From Ferruginibacter sp. (GTDB lineage: Bacteria; Bacteroidota; Bacteroidia; Chitinophagales; Chitinophagaceae), in the NCBI GenBank assembly GCA_014379625.1, contig JACMLJ010000010.1, forward strand, positions 62,001-126,000: 64,000 nt of DNA, given 5' to 3'. Position 1 is the first letter of the stretch. Each line of letters begins with the position of its first letter. The notes beneath the pieces were generated by a model that was not told the DNA's origin, searched no databases, and saw only the letters and a program-made list of their open reading frames with translations. Both the position numbers and the translations under genes were made by a program. Below, piece after piece: positions 8,834-17,708 of the stretch.

Positions 8834-10039
8834 ATGCCTACCATGAAAAAAATAAACGATCCGGGTAAAGCGATCCTGTTATTTTTATTGGCCGCATTGA
8901 CTCCTCCGGCAGTACGCGCTCAAGATATTCAAAGAATTGACGGCAGTACTATTTCTACCGCTTCATTGCGAAATAATATAGAGCGGCTGCTGCAAAAAGC
9001 GAATGTATCCGGTCTGTGCATTTCGGTATTCAATAATAATGAACCGGTATTTACCCAAGCCTTTGGACTGGCAAATGTGCCCCTTAAAACACCGCTTACC
9101 ACTTCCACTGTATTGTATGGCGCTTCTTTCAGCAAAGCAGTATTTGGCTGGATCGTGATGCAATTAGTGCAGGAAAAAAAAATTGACCTGGATAAGCCTT
9201 TGGTAGCATACCTCTCCAAACCTTTGGTGGATTATACCATCCCTGGTTGGAACAGGGGTTACCAGCAACTCGTTAATGATGACCGTTATAAAATGATCAC
9301 GGGCAGAATGTGCCTCAACCATACAACCGGGTTTCCCAACTGGCGGTGGTTTGAGGGGGATAAAAAATTAAAAATAAAATTTACGCCCGGCACCCGTTAC
9401 AGTTATTCGGGTGAAGGCATCTATCTCCTCCAATTTGTAATTGAACAGATCACCCGCAAGGATTATGAAAGCATTGCACAGGAGCGGGCATTTAAACCAT
9501 TGCACATGATCAATACCAGTTATGTATGGCAACCCGGTTATAACAACAAGACTGCGGTTGGGCATAATAGCAGGGGCGAACCCTATGAATTTTTTAAATG
9601 GAAGGAGGCCAGCGCCGGCGGTTCCATGTGTACTACCCTGGATGATTATACGAAATTTTTTACCGCCCTTATGCAGCAGAAACTATTAAACAAACCGGTT
9701 TTTAACGAAATGATCTCCACACAGGTACGGATCCGTTCAAGGCAGCAATTTGGGCCCAACGCTCTTGCAGATACCAATGAAAATGACCCTATTCAACTGG
9801 GTTATGGCCTGGGTTTTGGCGTAATGCACACTAGCTTTGGAAGGGCTTTTTTTAAGGAAGGTCATGATGATGGATGGGGACATTATTCCATTGGGTTTCC
9901 GGATAAAGGCATTGCAATTATTATGATGACCAACAATGATAACGGGGAAAGTATTTTCAAAGAATTATTAGCGACCGCTATCGGCGATAGTTTTACACCC
10001 TGGTACTGGGAAAATTATATTCCTTATGATCAAAAATAA
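8834..10039 (+). CDS. Secreted serine beta-lactamase-like hydrolase (class C / esterase type)
   Basis: 401 residues with signal peptide (LLFLLAALTPPAVRAQ). The beta-lactamase (DUF/AmpC-like) fold shows SxxK as Ser98-Phe-Ser-Lys101 in YGASFSKAVFG, the Tyr motif as Tyr191-Ser-Gly193 in RYSYSGEG where class C enzymes usually have YxN, and a C-terminal HDDG at 344-347 in the place of KTG. These changes are common in esterases and peptidases of this fold, so true beta-lactam hydrolysis should not be assumed. Either of two ATGs (8834 or 8843) fits the signal peptide. It is flanked by non-related genes and appears monocistronic. Confidence 0.88.
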   Translation: MPTMKKINDPGKAILLFLLAALTPPAVRAQDIQRIDGSTISTASLRNNIERLLQKANVSGLCISVFNNNEPVFTQAFGLANVPLKTPLTTSTVLYGASFSKAVFGWIVMQLVQEKKIDLDKPLVAYLSKPLVDYTIPGWNRGYQQLVNDDRYKMITGRMCLNHTTGFPNWRWFEGDKKLKIKFTPGTRYSYSGEGIYLLQFVIEQITRKDYESIAQERAFKPLHMINTSYVWQPGYNNKTAVGHNSRGEPYEFFKWKEASAGGSMCTTLDDYTKFFTALMQQKLLNKPVFNEMISTQVRIRSRQQFGPNALADTNENDPIQLGYGLGFGVMHTSFGRAFFKEGHDDGWGHYSIGFPDKGIAIIMMTNNDNGESIFKELLATAIGDSFTPWYWENYIPYDQK

Positions 10040-10259
10040 GAGGATAAGAGCGCTAACTTAATGGGAGCCATTTATACTAAAGGAAAGAGCCTGAATTTCA
10101 AATGTGAAAATGTGAAAATTATTCAATACCAGGGCGAAACACTGCATAAAAAGCGGGAATTTGTTACCGGTTTTATTCCTCCTCGCAGCTAAAAGGCATA
10201 AGGCAACAGCAGGAGGGAAGGATTTTAAAGAACATTTTATTTCTTCTATAACCCTGCTC

Positions 10260-11768
10260 TCATTTGCCCTCCAATCCCGCCAAATATTTCACTACCGCCA
10301 ATCGGATATCTGTCCGTACATCTCCCACCCCATCAAACCGTTTTAATAATTTTACGCCTGGTTTTCCTTCTTTCAAAAATTCAAGTCCCTTTTCAGCACC
10401 GCTGAATAAAAACTCAGGCGAAACAATTTTATATGTTTTAGACGAGTCGATGGCAGTCCCGTTCAGCAACCAGGCCGTTCCGCTTAAACTAAGATTCGTA
10501 CTCAACTGCAGGTAACCACCCTGTCCCTTTAAAACAATACCGGTGTTCAGCAGTTGAAGCAGTAAATCGCCGCTTACATCCACCTCACACAGTTTTCCTC
10601 CAAAAGGCAGGGTACGGATAATATCCAGTTGGGTGACCACGCCTTCAATCATATCATCTATCCGGATAGAGCCACTGTTGAAGACCGCCGCATCCGCCTG
10701 TGGTGAGGCTGCCAGCATAGATTGCGCAATGAGATTACCAAGGTTGGTTTGCTTATACCGCACACTTGCCTCTGTTCCATCTAACTGCTCTTTTGTATGA
10801 TACACTACAGCATCCGGCTCAAGTCCGATCGCCCTGAAAGCAGCATAGGCTTTATTTTCCCATTCCTTTACAGCATCGGCAACAACAGGATCGGGCAGAA
10901 CAGTTGTATCGACATTGATCAATTCAGAAATGATCTTTATCCTACCCTTTTTACCACTCCTGAACACCAGGTGCCGGTACACTGTTTTTGCATTGGCATC
11001 GGCTTTGGCGATTGCCCTTCTCCCGGCGGTTACATAATTTTGCTGGTGCTCGTGCCCGCCCATTACCAGGCGCAGGCCTTTGAGTTTACGCAATAAGGTC
11101 TCATCTTCGGCAAGGCTTAAATGTGTAAGCCCCACTACGATATCCGATTGTTTGCTTGCCAGCTTAAATGCTTTTTTGATCGACTGCAGGTGATCAGCAT
11201 ATACCACCCATGGTTGACGGTTGCTTTGGATAGTTGCTGTTATAATTCCGATGGTGAATTGTTTATGCACCGATGAAAGCCGGAAGAATGTTGGGATGAT
11301 TGCGGAATCGGGTTTTGTTTTATAGAAAGGCAACACGACACCATTGGAGTTTTTATGCAGTACATCACTGCTTACCCATGCAAAATCCGATTCATTGATC
11401 CGCTGCTGCAGGTCATTTTCAGGAATATCAAATTCATGATTGCCAAATGTTACCAGGTTAACACCCGTTTTATTCATGATGTCTACCATGTGGAGGCCGT
11501 TCACCCGCTGGCCATCCATCTTTGTAGTGCCGATCACGGAAGGACTTACAAAATCGCCTGCCAGTACTACAAAGGTTTGGTAGCGGCTCCCGTGTTGTTT
11601 TACCAGGGTGGCCACCCTCGCCATGCCACCTGATTTTCCCTGGTTGAGCGGACCGATCTCGTATACATCATTTAATTGCAGGATGCAAATAGTGTCGGGC
11701 GATGTTTGCGCAAAAGCAGTATGCTGAATAAAAAGACAGATCGAAAGGATGCAAAAAAACTGTTTCAT
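10260..11768 (-). CDS. Secreted 5'-nucleotidase / 2',3'-cyclic phosphodiesterase (UshA family)
   Basis: 502 residues with signal peptide (MKQFFCILSICLFIQHTAFAQ). N-terminal calcineurin-like phosphoesterase: LQLNDVYEI near 30-38, AGDF (Asp72), GNHEFD (Asn110-His111), VGLTHLSLAED and GGHEHQQ, which supply the two-metal site. Tyr stands where many UshA proteins have the His of NDxH; this NDVYE form recurs in a subgroup. The C-terminal 5'-nucleotidase domain from about 300 contains FNSGSIR and the RTLPFGG region. The product probably scavenges phosphate and nucleosides in the periplasm. No metal or phosphate regulatory site is visible upstream. Confidence 0.92.
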   Translation of the reverse strand: MKQFFCILSICLFIQHTAFAQTSPDTICILQLNDVYEIGPLNQGKSGGMARVATLVKQHGSRYQTFVVLAGDFVSPSVIGTTKMDGQRVNGLHMVDIMNKTGVNLVTFGNHEFDIPENDLQQRINESDFAWVSSDVLHKNSNGVVLPFYKTKPDSAIIPTFFRLSSVHKQFTIGIITATIQSNRQPWVVYADHLQSIKKAFKLASKQSDIVVGLTHLSLAEDETLLRKLKGLRLVMGGHEHQQNYVTAGRRAIAKADANAKTVYRHLVFRSGKKGRIKIISELINVDTTVLPDPVVADAVKEWENKAYAAFRAIGLEPDAVVYHTKEQLDGTEASVRYKQTNLGNLIAQSMLAASPQADAAVFNSGSIRIDDMIEGVVTQLDIIRTLPFGGKLCEVDVSGDLLLQLLNTGIVLKGQGGYLQLSTNLSLSGTAWLLNGTAIDSSKTYKIVSPEFLFSGAEKGLEFLKEGKPGVKLLKRFDGVGDVRTDIRLAVVKYLAGLEGK

Positions 11769-12064
11769 TGTTCAATTATATTTTAAGCACTTAAAGATAA
11801 TATTTACTTTGATGGGTTGTATTGCCTAGCTTTTTACAGACAGCATCTTTTGAAAAAATATCGGGGAAGTCAAGAGGTGATCCGATGAATAGCTAAGCTC
11901 ACTTATTATACATGTAAAACCTGAACCTGCAATTTGCTACAGTGTAATTGAAAAGAAATATGCTTATACCCTGCGATGAATAAAACCAGTTAAATTTTTA
12001 TCCGGAATTGTGTATTTTAGATTGGTGAAGGCAAATTGCGACCACTAATCAAAAACCGTACACT

Positions 12065-12594
12065 ATGGCACAGCGCGCAAAATTGCTCATCATCCCGGAT
12101 GAGCTGGTAATGAATAAAATATATCTTATCCGCGATCAGAAAGTGATGATTGATAGTGATCTTTCAGCACTATACCAGGTTGAAACAAAAAGATTAAATG
12201 AACAGGTAAACAGAAACATAGAACGATTTCCGGAAGATTTTATGTTCCAGCTTAACAATGATGAATTTGAAAACTTGAAGTCGCAAATTGCGACTTCAAG
12301 TTGGGGAGGACGGCGCAAATTACCTTACGCGTTTACAGAACAGGGTGTAGCGATGATTTCCGGTGTTTTAAATAGCCCACTGCCATCAGGGTAAATATCC
12401 AGATCATAAGGGTATTTACTAAAATGAGGGCTTTATTGCTGACCAATAAAGATATTTTATTACAATTAGAGAAAGCTGAAAGAAAGCTTTCAAAACACGA
12501 TGAAGACATCATTCTCATTTTTCAATACCTCAAAAAGCTAATAACCCCTCCACAGTTACCCAGGCAAAGAATTGGTTTCAGGAAAGAGGATTAA
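12065..12594 (+). pseudogene. ORF6N-domain protein gene with a single-base frameshift
   Basis: The first frame (12065-12394, 109 codons) encodes an ORF6N domain: KIYLIRDQKVMIDSDLSALY, RNIERFPEDFMF and the conserved SSWGGRRKLPYAFTEQG, and then ends abruptly at VLNSPLPSG. The expected continuation is intact one frame away: from about 12380 it reads AIRVNIQIIRVFTKM, then LLLTNKDILLQLEKAERKLSKHD, and ends KED with TAA at 12594. The total length is 530 nt, so one base is missing near 12370-12380. ORF6N proteins (about 170-180 residues) are DNA-binding proteins shared with phages, often in mobile or accessory regions. The cause could be a real mutation, an assembly error or, less likely, programmed frameshifting. 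Confidence 0.85.
12272..12302. repeat. Perfect 15-bp inverted repeat inside the ORF6N coding region
   Basis: Arms 12272-12286 and 12288-12302 are exact reverse complements around one central base. The left arm reads AACTTGAAGTCGCAA. It codes for the LKSQIATSS stretch just before the conserved WGGRRKLP motif, so the palindrome is embedded in one of the best conserved parts of the protein. Confidence 0.95.
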
Positions 12595-13012
12595 AAAGGT
12601 TTTTCAACCCGTCACCCGTTTTTTTCCACTCATTCAATGGAGCTGGTATAAGGGGCGGCACCCCTTGACCTTGCAACAAGGCTAATGAACATTGCTATGA
12701 ATTAAGCAATTATTATATGAGCCGCATTTAAAGGCAGGGATACAAATTGTGAAACGCTGGTACCTAAATTTCTTCACATCCGGTGCTGAGAATTATTTTC
12801 CACAAAAAAAGAAGTAATGATAATAAAAAGGGCCAGATATTGATAATTAATTAAATTTGAAAACGGTGTTTATAAGAAGACCGGTCTGGCACAATTCTGT
12901 TATTGGATAATTTGGCCTGACAGGCTAAGCAGTTGACGGGATAAAAAATAACATCGCTATTTATCCGCCCGTTTGTGTTGTGAATGTTCAATTAACCAGC
13001 TCAATATCATAT
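12595..13012. other. Intergenic region between ORF6N remnant and anbu
   Basis: About 418 bases with no credible gene on either strand. A short hairpin (AAGGGG / CCCCTT, 12650-12666, loop CGGCA) is the only structure I see; it lacks a T-run. The part just upstream of 13013 should hold the promoter of the peptidase group, but no convincing -7 box was found. Confidence 0.6.
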
Positions 13013-13732
13013 ATGACGTATTGCCTAGGAATTAAAGTAAAGGAAGGATTGGTAGGAATATCCGATACCCGCATATCTGCCGGAACCAGTACCAGTATCA
13101 AGAAAAAAGTGCTGGTTGTTCAGAATGATCATAATAGTTTTTTTATAATGACCAGCGGCCTACGGTCGGTTAGGGATAAAGCTGTTCACTATTTTAAAGA
13201 ATTAATTGAGGGCGGCATTGTGTATGATAAATTATATAAGGCAGTGAACCTGTTTGGAGACCAGATAAAAAGGGTATCGGATGAAGACCGGGAAGCCCTT
13301 GGCAGATCGGGATACCGGTTCAATCTGAATGCAATAGTTGGAGGACAATTAAAAGATGACGAAGAACACAAATTATTTTTATTGTATTCAGAGGGCAACT
13401 GGGTTGAACTCGACCAGGGAAGCCCCTACGCAATCATTGGAAATTCGGGCCAGGGCAAAGCCATTTTAAACCGCGTGGTAAATGAGCACACTACAATGAG
13501 ACAGGCTTTAAAAGCAGGCTATCTTTCCTTTGATTCTACGAGGGTTAGTTCAAATGATGTTGAATTTCCTATCGATGTGGTTTTATACAAAAAGAACAGT
13601 TTCAGCATGACCGAAAGCAGGTATGATTTCAATGAGCTTGAAAGTATTTCCGCCCTCTGGAATCAAAAATTAAAGAAATCTTTAGATGAGATACCGGAAG
13701 AGTGGATGGACAAAGCTTTTGGGAAATTATAA
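13013..13732 (+). CDS. Anbu-type proteasome-like peptidase (Ntn hydrolase)
   Basis: From the ATG at 13013 the product is 239 residues and starts MTYCLGIKVKEGLVGISDTR. Removal of Met would expose Thr as the N-terminal nucleophile, exactly as in Anbu (ancestral beta subunit) proteins; this decides the start over the upstream in-frame ATG at 12980, which would bury the Thr. Asp18 (SDTR) and the Lys run at 31-33 sit where proteasomal Asp17 and Lys33 are expected. A GNSGQGKAIL loop follows near 145-155. Anbu assembles into open helical rings or stacks without known ATPase partner. The transglutaminase-like gene follows after 32 bp and an M19-like dipeptidase gene comes next, so the three probably form a peptide-processing unit. 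Confidence 0.9.
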   Translation: MTYCLGIKVKEGLVGISDTRISAGTSTSIKKKVLVVQNDHNSFFIMTSGLRSVRDKAVHYFKELIEGGIVYDKLYKAVNLFGDQIKRVSDEDREALGRSGYRFNLNAIVGGQLKDDEEHKLFLLYSEGNWVELDQGSPYAIIGNSGQGKAILNRVVNEHTTMRQALKAGYLSFDSTRVSSNDVEFPIDVVLYKKNSFSMTESRYDFNELESISALWNQKLKKSLDEIPEEWMDKAFGKL

Positions 13733-13764
13733 ACAAGGAACCAATTATAAACCAACCTACTATC

Positions 13765-14616
13765 ATGAAATTTGAAGTTTTAAGTGAATTACAGTATGAG
13801 GTGATGATGCCTACCACTTTTATTTTTAACATCCAGGTATCACCCTCCTCCAGCCAGACAATTTTAGAAGAGAATCTCTTTACGGAGCCATTTTTTCAAC
13901 TGGAAGAATTTACGTCTACCACCGCCGAGGCCAGGTTTTTAAAACTCCAGGTGAATAGTGAAGCTAAATTTAAAATCAGTTATAAAGCGGTGGTGGATCT
14001 GCATTATAATATCATTGACCAGCAACAGCTTTTCAATACGGTTCCGGTTATTAAGCTGGATGCGGATACCATACCCTATCTTTTTCCAAGCCGTTATTGC
14101 CAATCGGATAAGTTGCAGAAATTAGCGACTAAAGAATTCGGTAATATTGACAATGCATACGCTAAAGTTTCGGCCATCAACGAATGGATATACAATAATG
14201 TTGAATACCGGGGTGGCATTACCAACTCCAGTACCTCTGCTCACGATACATTAACCGAGAGGGTGGGCGTATGCAGGGATTTTGCACATTTAGGAATTAC
14301 TTTATGCCGGGCTTTATCCATACCGGCCCGGTATTTCACCGGGTATGCTTATAATTTAAACCCGCCCGATTTCCATGCCTGCTTTGAAGCGTATATCGGT
14401 GGAGAGTGGATATTTTTTGACCCTACCAAACTTGTTCCCGCTAACGGCCTGGTAAAAATTGCCAATGGAAGAGATGCCGCCGATGCCGCTGTTGCAAGTA
14501 TTTTTGGTAACGCAAGAAGTACTTCAATGATTGTACAATGTGAATCAATTGATCCTGATTTTAAACCATACTACATTAATAATACAGAATACCATAAAGG
14601 ATTGTCTTACCAATAG
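13765..14616 (+). CDS. Transglutaminase-like cysteine protease associated with Anbu
   Basis: From the ATG at 13765 the product is 283 residues with no signal peptide, so cytoplasmic. The N-terminal ~100 residues form the beta-rich bacterial transglutaminase N domain; the catalytic domain follows with Cys170 (RVGVCRDFAH), His204 (DFHACFEAY) and Asp219 (IFFDPTK) in the expected order. Such proteins are usually proteases or amidases rather than cross-linkers. Genomic studies tie this type to Anbu, together with ATP-grasp and alpha-E proteins; neither of the latter is within this window. The frame is open 21 codons upstream into anbu, but the ATG at 13765 begins with the typical MKFEVLSELQYEV. 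Confidence 0.92.
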   Translation: MKFEVLSELQYEVMMPTTFIFNIQVSPSSSQTILEENLFTEPFFQLEEFTSTTAEARFLKLQVNSEAKFKISYKAVVDLHYNIIDQQQLFNTVPVIKLDADTIPYLFPSRYCQSDKLQKLATKEFGNIDNAYAKVSAINEWIYNNVEYRGGITNSSTSAHDTLTERVGVCRDFAHLGITLCRALSIPARYFTGYAYNLNPPDFHACFEAYIGGEWIFFDPTKLVPANGLVKIANGRDAADAAVASIFGNARSTSMIVQCESIDPDFKPYYINNTEYHKGLSYQ

Positions 14617-14732
14617 CTGTTATTAATGACGCTGCATTGACCAGGTACCCGCGGAATTTACAAAATGATTTTGTACTTGTATTGCATTTTAAATATCTGT
14701 GATGTATTTTTCTGATTCAAATATGCATCTTT

Positions 14733-16328
14733 ATGGTTTATGATTTCAACGTCGACATACACTGTCATCCCAGCGGTAAACCTTTTATGAGTGGCCGCAA
14801 CAACCCCGCTCACACGCCTTTTGAAAGTTATGGAAACGAAATAAACGGCTGGTTGCTAAACCGGCTCAACAGGCAAATTGAAAATATATCGCATGTAAAG
14901 TTAGGCACCCAAAGCAATTTTGATAACCTCCAAAAAGGAAAGGTAAGGGTGATAATAGCATCGCTTACCCCACTTGAAAAAGCGTTCCTGGTGGCTAATT
15001 TAAAAGCGGATAGTTTTGTAAATGACAACTTAAAAGCCCTTGTTACGGAAAAGACAACCCCCTGGGAAAATACCGTAAAAACCACGGTAGTCAATGCTTT
15101 AACGGGTTTTTACAAAGATGGTCTCGAGTTTACAATACAAAAGATGGCGAATTACTTCCAGGAAGGCCTGCTGCCTGAGTATAATTTTCTTACCAAATTT
15201 AATAACCAGCAAAATAAGGATAAAACATATACTATAAAATTTGTAAAAAATTACCAGGAAATTGAGGATGCCAGGGAAGCTGATTCGGCAACCATTTGCA
15301 TATTGATAAGTATTGAAGGCGCACACACGCTATCGGGCCCGGTACCCAATATTGCATTTTTGAGAAGAGACCAGGGAATGAGCCACAAAAAAGACCCGCC
15401 CAATCTTGCGCCCCTTATTGAATACGTCAATAATATTGAGTCGATGAAAAAATGGGAATTTGTTCCTTTCTTCATTACACTCAACCACCATTTCTGGAAC
15501 GGGTTAGGCGGGCACGCAAAAAGCCTGATGAAACTGGTTGGTACCATTGTTTCGCAATCCGAAGGTGTTAATGAAGGATTAAAAGAGCTGGGAAAAGAAG
15601 TAATAAAATTATTATTGAAAACAACCAATGGCCCCAGGATACTGATTGATATTAAACACATGAGTCCACAATGCAGGAAAGATTTTTATGCATTTATTGA
15701 AACCGAATACTGGATCAGAAACGACAAATTCCCATTGATATGCAGTCATACAGGGGTGGTTAGTAAGGGCCGGACATTGGATGACCTGGTACGGCAGGAT
15801 GACGATGCTGAACTGCATGATAACAGTAATTTTCTTCATGAAAACAGCATCAATCTTTGTGCGGAGGACGTTTTGAAGATAGCAGAAACCAATGGCCTGA
15901 TCGGTATACAATTAGACGAAAAAAGGATTGCGGGTAATACCATTATTGATATTATCAAAAATAATAAGCAACTGGGCACCGCTGATTTGCGCCGGCAGTA
16001 TGTAAAAGTATTATGCGCCAATTTATTTGAAATTGTAAAAACGGTCAATACAAAACAAGGTTGGGACCTGTTGTGCGTCGGTAGCGACTATGACGGGTTG
16101 ATCAACCACCTGGATTTTTACCCAACTACGGCGGAAATGCCGGATTTAAGAAATGATGTGCTGGAATTTTTGAGAACCCCCGAAGAAATTTCGCAGGCCG
16201 GATTTAATTATAGTGTGCTTTTACCGGAAATAAAAAGACTGATGTTTGGTTTAACAGCCGAGGAGATCACCGATAAAATATTTGCCGGTAACGTAATGAC
16301 CTTCCTGCAAAATAATTTTAACCGATAG
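14733..16328 (+). CDS. M19-like (renal dipeptidase type) amidohydrolase
   Basis: 531 residues without signal peptide. It keeps the order of M19 dipeptidase motifs: VDIHCHPSG near 7-15 (metal-binding His10/His12), SIEGAH with Glu195, LNHHFWN (252-256), IDIKHMS with His309, ICSHTG with His339, and GSDYDG with Asp452, then an IFAGNVMTFL end as in the GGN motif of M19. An insertion of about 100 residues between the first motif and Glu195 makes it longer than usual M19 enzymes (350-420). These zinc enzymes cleave dipeptides, including D-amino-acid products. It lies 116 bp after the transglutaminase gene in the same direction. Substrate is unknown; release of amino acids from Anbu-derived peptides is an inference from position. 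Confidence 0.82.
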   Translation: MVYDFNVDIHCHPSGKPFMSGRNNPAHTPFESYGNEINGWLLNRLNRQIENISHVKLGTQSNFDNLQKGKVRVIIASLTPLEKAFLVANLKADSFVNDNLKALVTEKTTPWENTVKTTVVNALTGFYKDGLEFTIQKMANYFQEGLLPEYNFLTKFNNQQNKDKTYTIKFVKNYQEIEDAREADSATICILISIEGAHTLSGPVPNIAFLRRDQGMSHKKDPPNLAPLIEYVNNIESMKKWEFVPFFITLNHHFWNGLGGHAKSLMKLVGTIVSQSEGVNEGLKELGKEVIKLLLKTTNGPRILIDIKHMSPQCRKDFYAFIETEYWIRNDKFPLICSHTGVVSKGRTLDDLVRQDDDAELHDNSNFLHENSINLCAEDVLKIAETNGLIGIQLDEKRIAGNTIIDIIKNNKQLGTADLRRQYVKVLCANLFEIVKTVNTKQGWDLLCVGSDYDGLINHLDFYPTTAEMPDLRNDVLEFLRTPEEISQAGFNYSVLLPEIKRLMFGLTAEEITDKIFAGNVMTFLQNNFNR

Positions 16329-16402
16329 CTTTTGGATGGAAGGGTTTCTTTTTATGTATTTGTAAAGTTTTACTGCACACATTCAAATTATGAAATGCCG
16401 GC

Positions 16403-16433
16403 AACTCAATAAAGTTGACACCTTTATTGAGTT
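16403..16433. repeat. Perfect 12-bp inverted repeat upstream of the Gfo/Idh gene
   Basis: AACTCAATAAAG (16403-16414) and its exact complement (16422-16433) flank a 7-base loop in the 189-bp gap between the M19-like and Gfo/Idh/MocA genes. No T-run follows, so it is either an operator-like site or a weak terminator. Confidence 0.7.
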
Positions 16434-16517
16434 ATGTGTTAAGCTAACTTTTATAAAGTATTTATTTACATTTAAGTTCATGCAGGAACTGTTTTAAAAC
16501 TTACATAAACATTTGCC

Positions 16518-17636
16518 ATGAATTCACGTCGTGATTTTTTACAAAAGCTTACCGCTTCGGTCATTGCATTTAATTTTTTTCCAGGGTATGGTTCGTCCGG
16601 CATTAAAAACTTTTACAGTGAGTCCAATGAAGATCCTGTTCTAAGGGTTGCCATCATGGGTTTGGGCAGCTACGGAACCCGGGTGGCGGAGGCGATGCAA
16701 TCCTGCAAAAGGGCCCGGTTAACAGGAATTATCAGTGGCACGCCTGCTAAAATAAAAAACTGGCAGGATAAGTATAATATTCCGGCAAACAACTGTTACA
16801 ATTACGACAATTTCGACGGCATAAAAGATAACCCGGAGATTGATGCGGTGTACATCATAACCCCGAATGCATTGCATCATAACCAGGCAATACGTGTAGC
16901 CAGGGCTGGCAAACACGTGATTTGTGAAAAGCCAATGGCTTTAAACGCCCGGGAAGGGCAGGAAATGATTGAAGCCTGCAAAAAAGCGAATGTTAAATTG
17001 CTGGTGGGATACAGGATGCACTTTGAGCCCAAGACCCTGGAAATTATCCGGATGCGGAAAGACGGCGAATTAGGCAAAATTTTATTTTTCCAGGGACTGT
17101 GCGGTTTTAGAATTGGTGATCCCAGCCAATGGCGGTTGAACAGGCAACTGGCTGGCGGCGGTTCTATGATGGATATAGGAATTTATGCGGTGAATGGAGC
17201 CCGCTACATGGTGGGCGAAGAGCCCGTTTGGGTGACTGCAGAGGAAACCAAGACCAACCCGGAAAAATTTAAAGAGGGCGTCGACGAAACCATTCAATTT
17301 CAATTAGGCTTTCCCGGCGGGGCCGTGGCCTCCTGTTTGTCAACTTATACCATGAATAACCTGGATCGTTTTTTTTTAAATGCTGAAAAAGGATTTGCAG
17401 AGTTGCAGCCTTCCACGGGCTATGGCCCCATTAAAGGCAGAACCAATAAAGGAGAATTAAATCAGCAGCATGTTACCCATCAAACCGTGCAAATGGAAGA
17501 AATGGCGGGTATCATTTTGGAAGGGAAACAACCTATTGTACCCATCGATGGCGAAGAAGGACTGAAAGATTTAAAAATTATAGACGCCATTTACCTTGCT
17601 GTTAAAACGGGCAAAAAGGTAGATTTGAAATTGTAA
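16518..17636 (+). CDS. Gfo/Idh/MocA family oxidoreductase with Tat-type signal
   Basis: 372 residues starting MNSRRDFLQKLTAS, a twin-arginine signal (RRDFLQK), so folded and cofactor-loaded before export to the periplasm. The Rossmann domain has GLGSYGTR near 48-56 and the family's EKP at 137-139 (Lys138 catalytic), followed by the C-terminal beta-sheet domain with GGGSMMDIGIYA. Relatives act on sugars such as glucose-fructose or N-acetylhexosamine derivatives with tightly bound NAD(P). The substrate is not given by context: there are no sugar genes beside it. It is separated by 72 bp from pheS. Confidence 0.93.
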   Translation: MNSRRDFLQKLTASVIAFNFFPGYGSSGIKNFYSESNEDPVLRVAIMGLGSYGTRVAEAMQSCKRARLTGIISGTPAKIKNWQDKYNIPANNCYNYDNFDGIKDNPEIDAVYIITPNALHHNQAIRVARAGKHVICEKPMALNAREGQEMIEACKKANVKLLVGYRMHFEPKTLEIIRMRKDGELGKILFFQGLCGFRIGDPSQWRLNRQLAGGGSMMDIGIYAVNGARYMVGEEPVWVTAEETKTNPEKFKEGVDETIQFQLGFPGGAVASCLSTYTMNNLDRFFLNAEKGFAELQPSTGYGPIKGRTNKGELNQQHVTHQTVQMEEMAGIILEGKQPIVPIDGEEGLKDLKIIDAIYLAVKTGKKVDLKL

Positions 17637-17708
17637 TAGCATTAAAAAATTAAACCGGCAGGCCGGATTCCACCTTATCCTTCTGCAACAATTGCTTATT
17701 TTCGCCGT

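Noticed and set aside
8834..10039. Reading the hydrolase as a beta-lactamase resistance gene
   Set aside because: The YxN and KTG motifs are replaced (YSG, HDDG), as in esterases or peptidases of this fold; resistance cannot be inferred.
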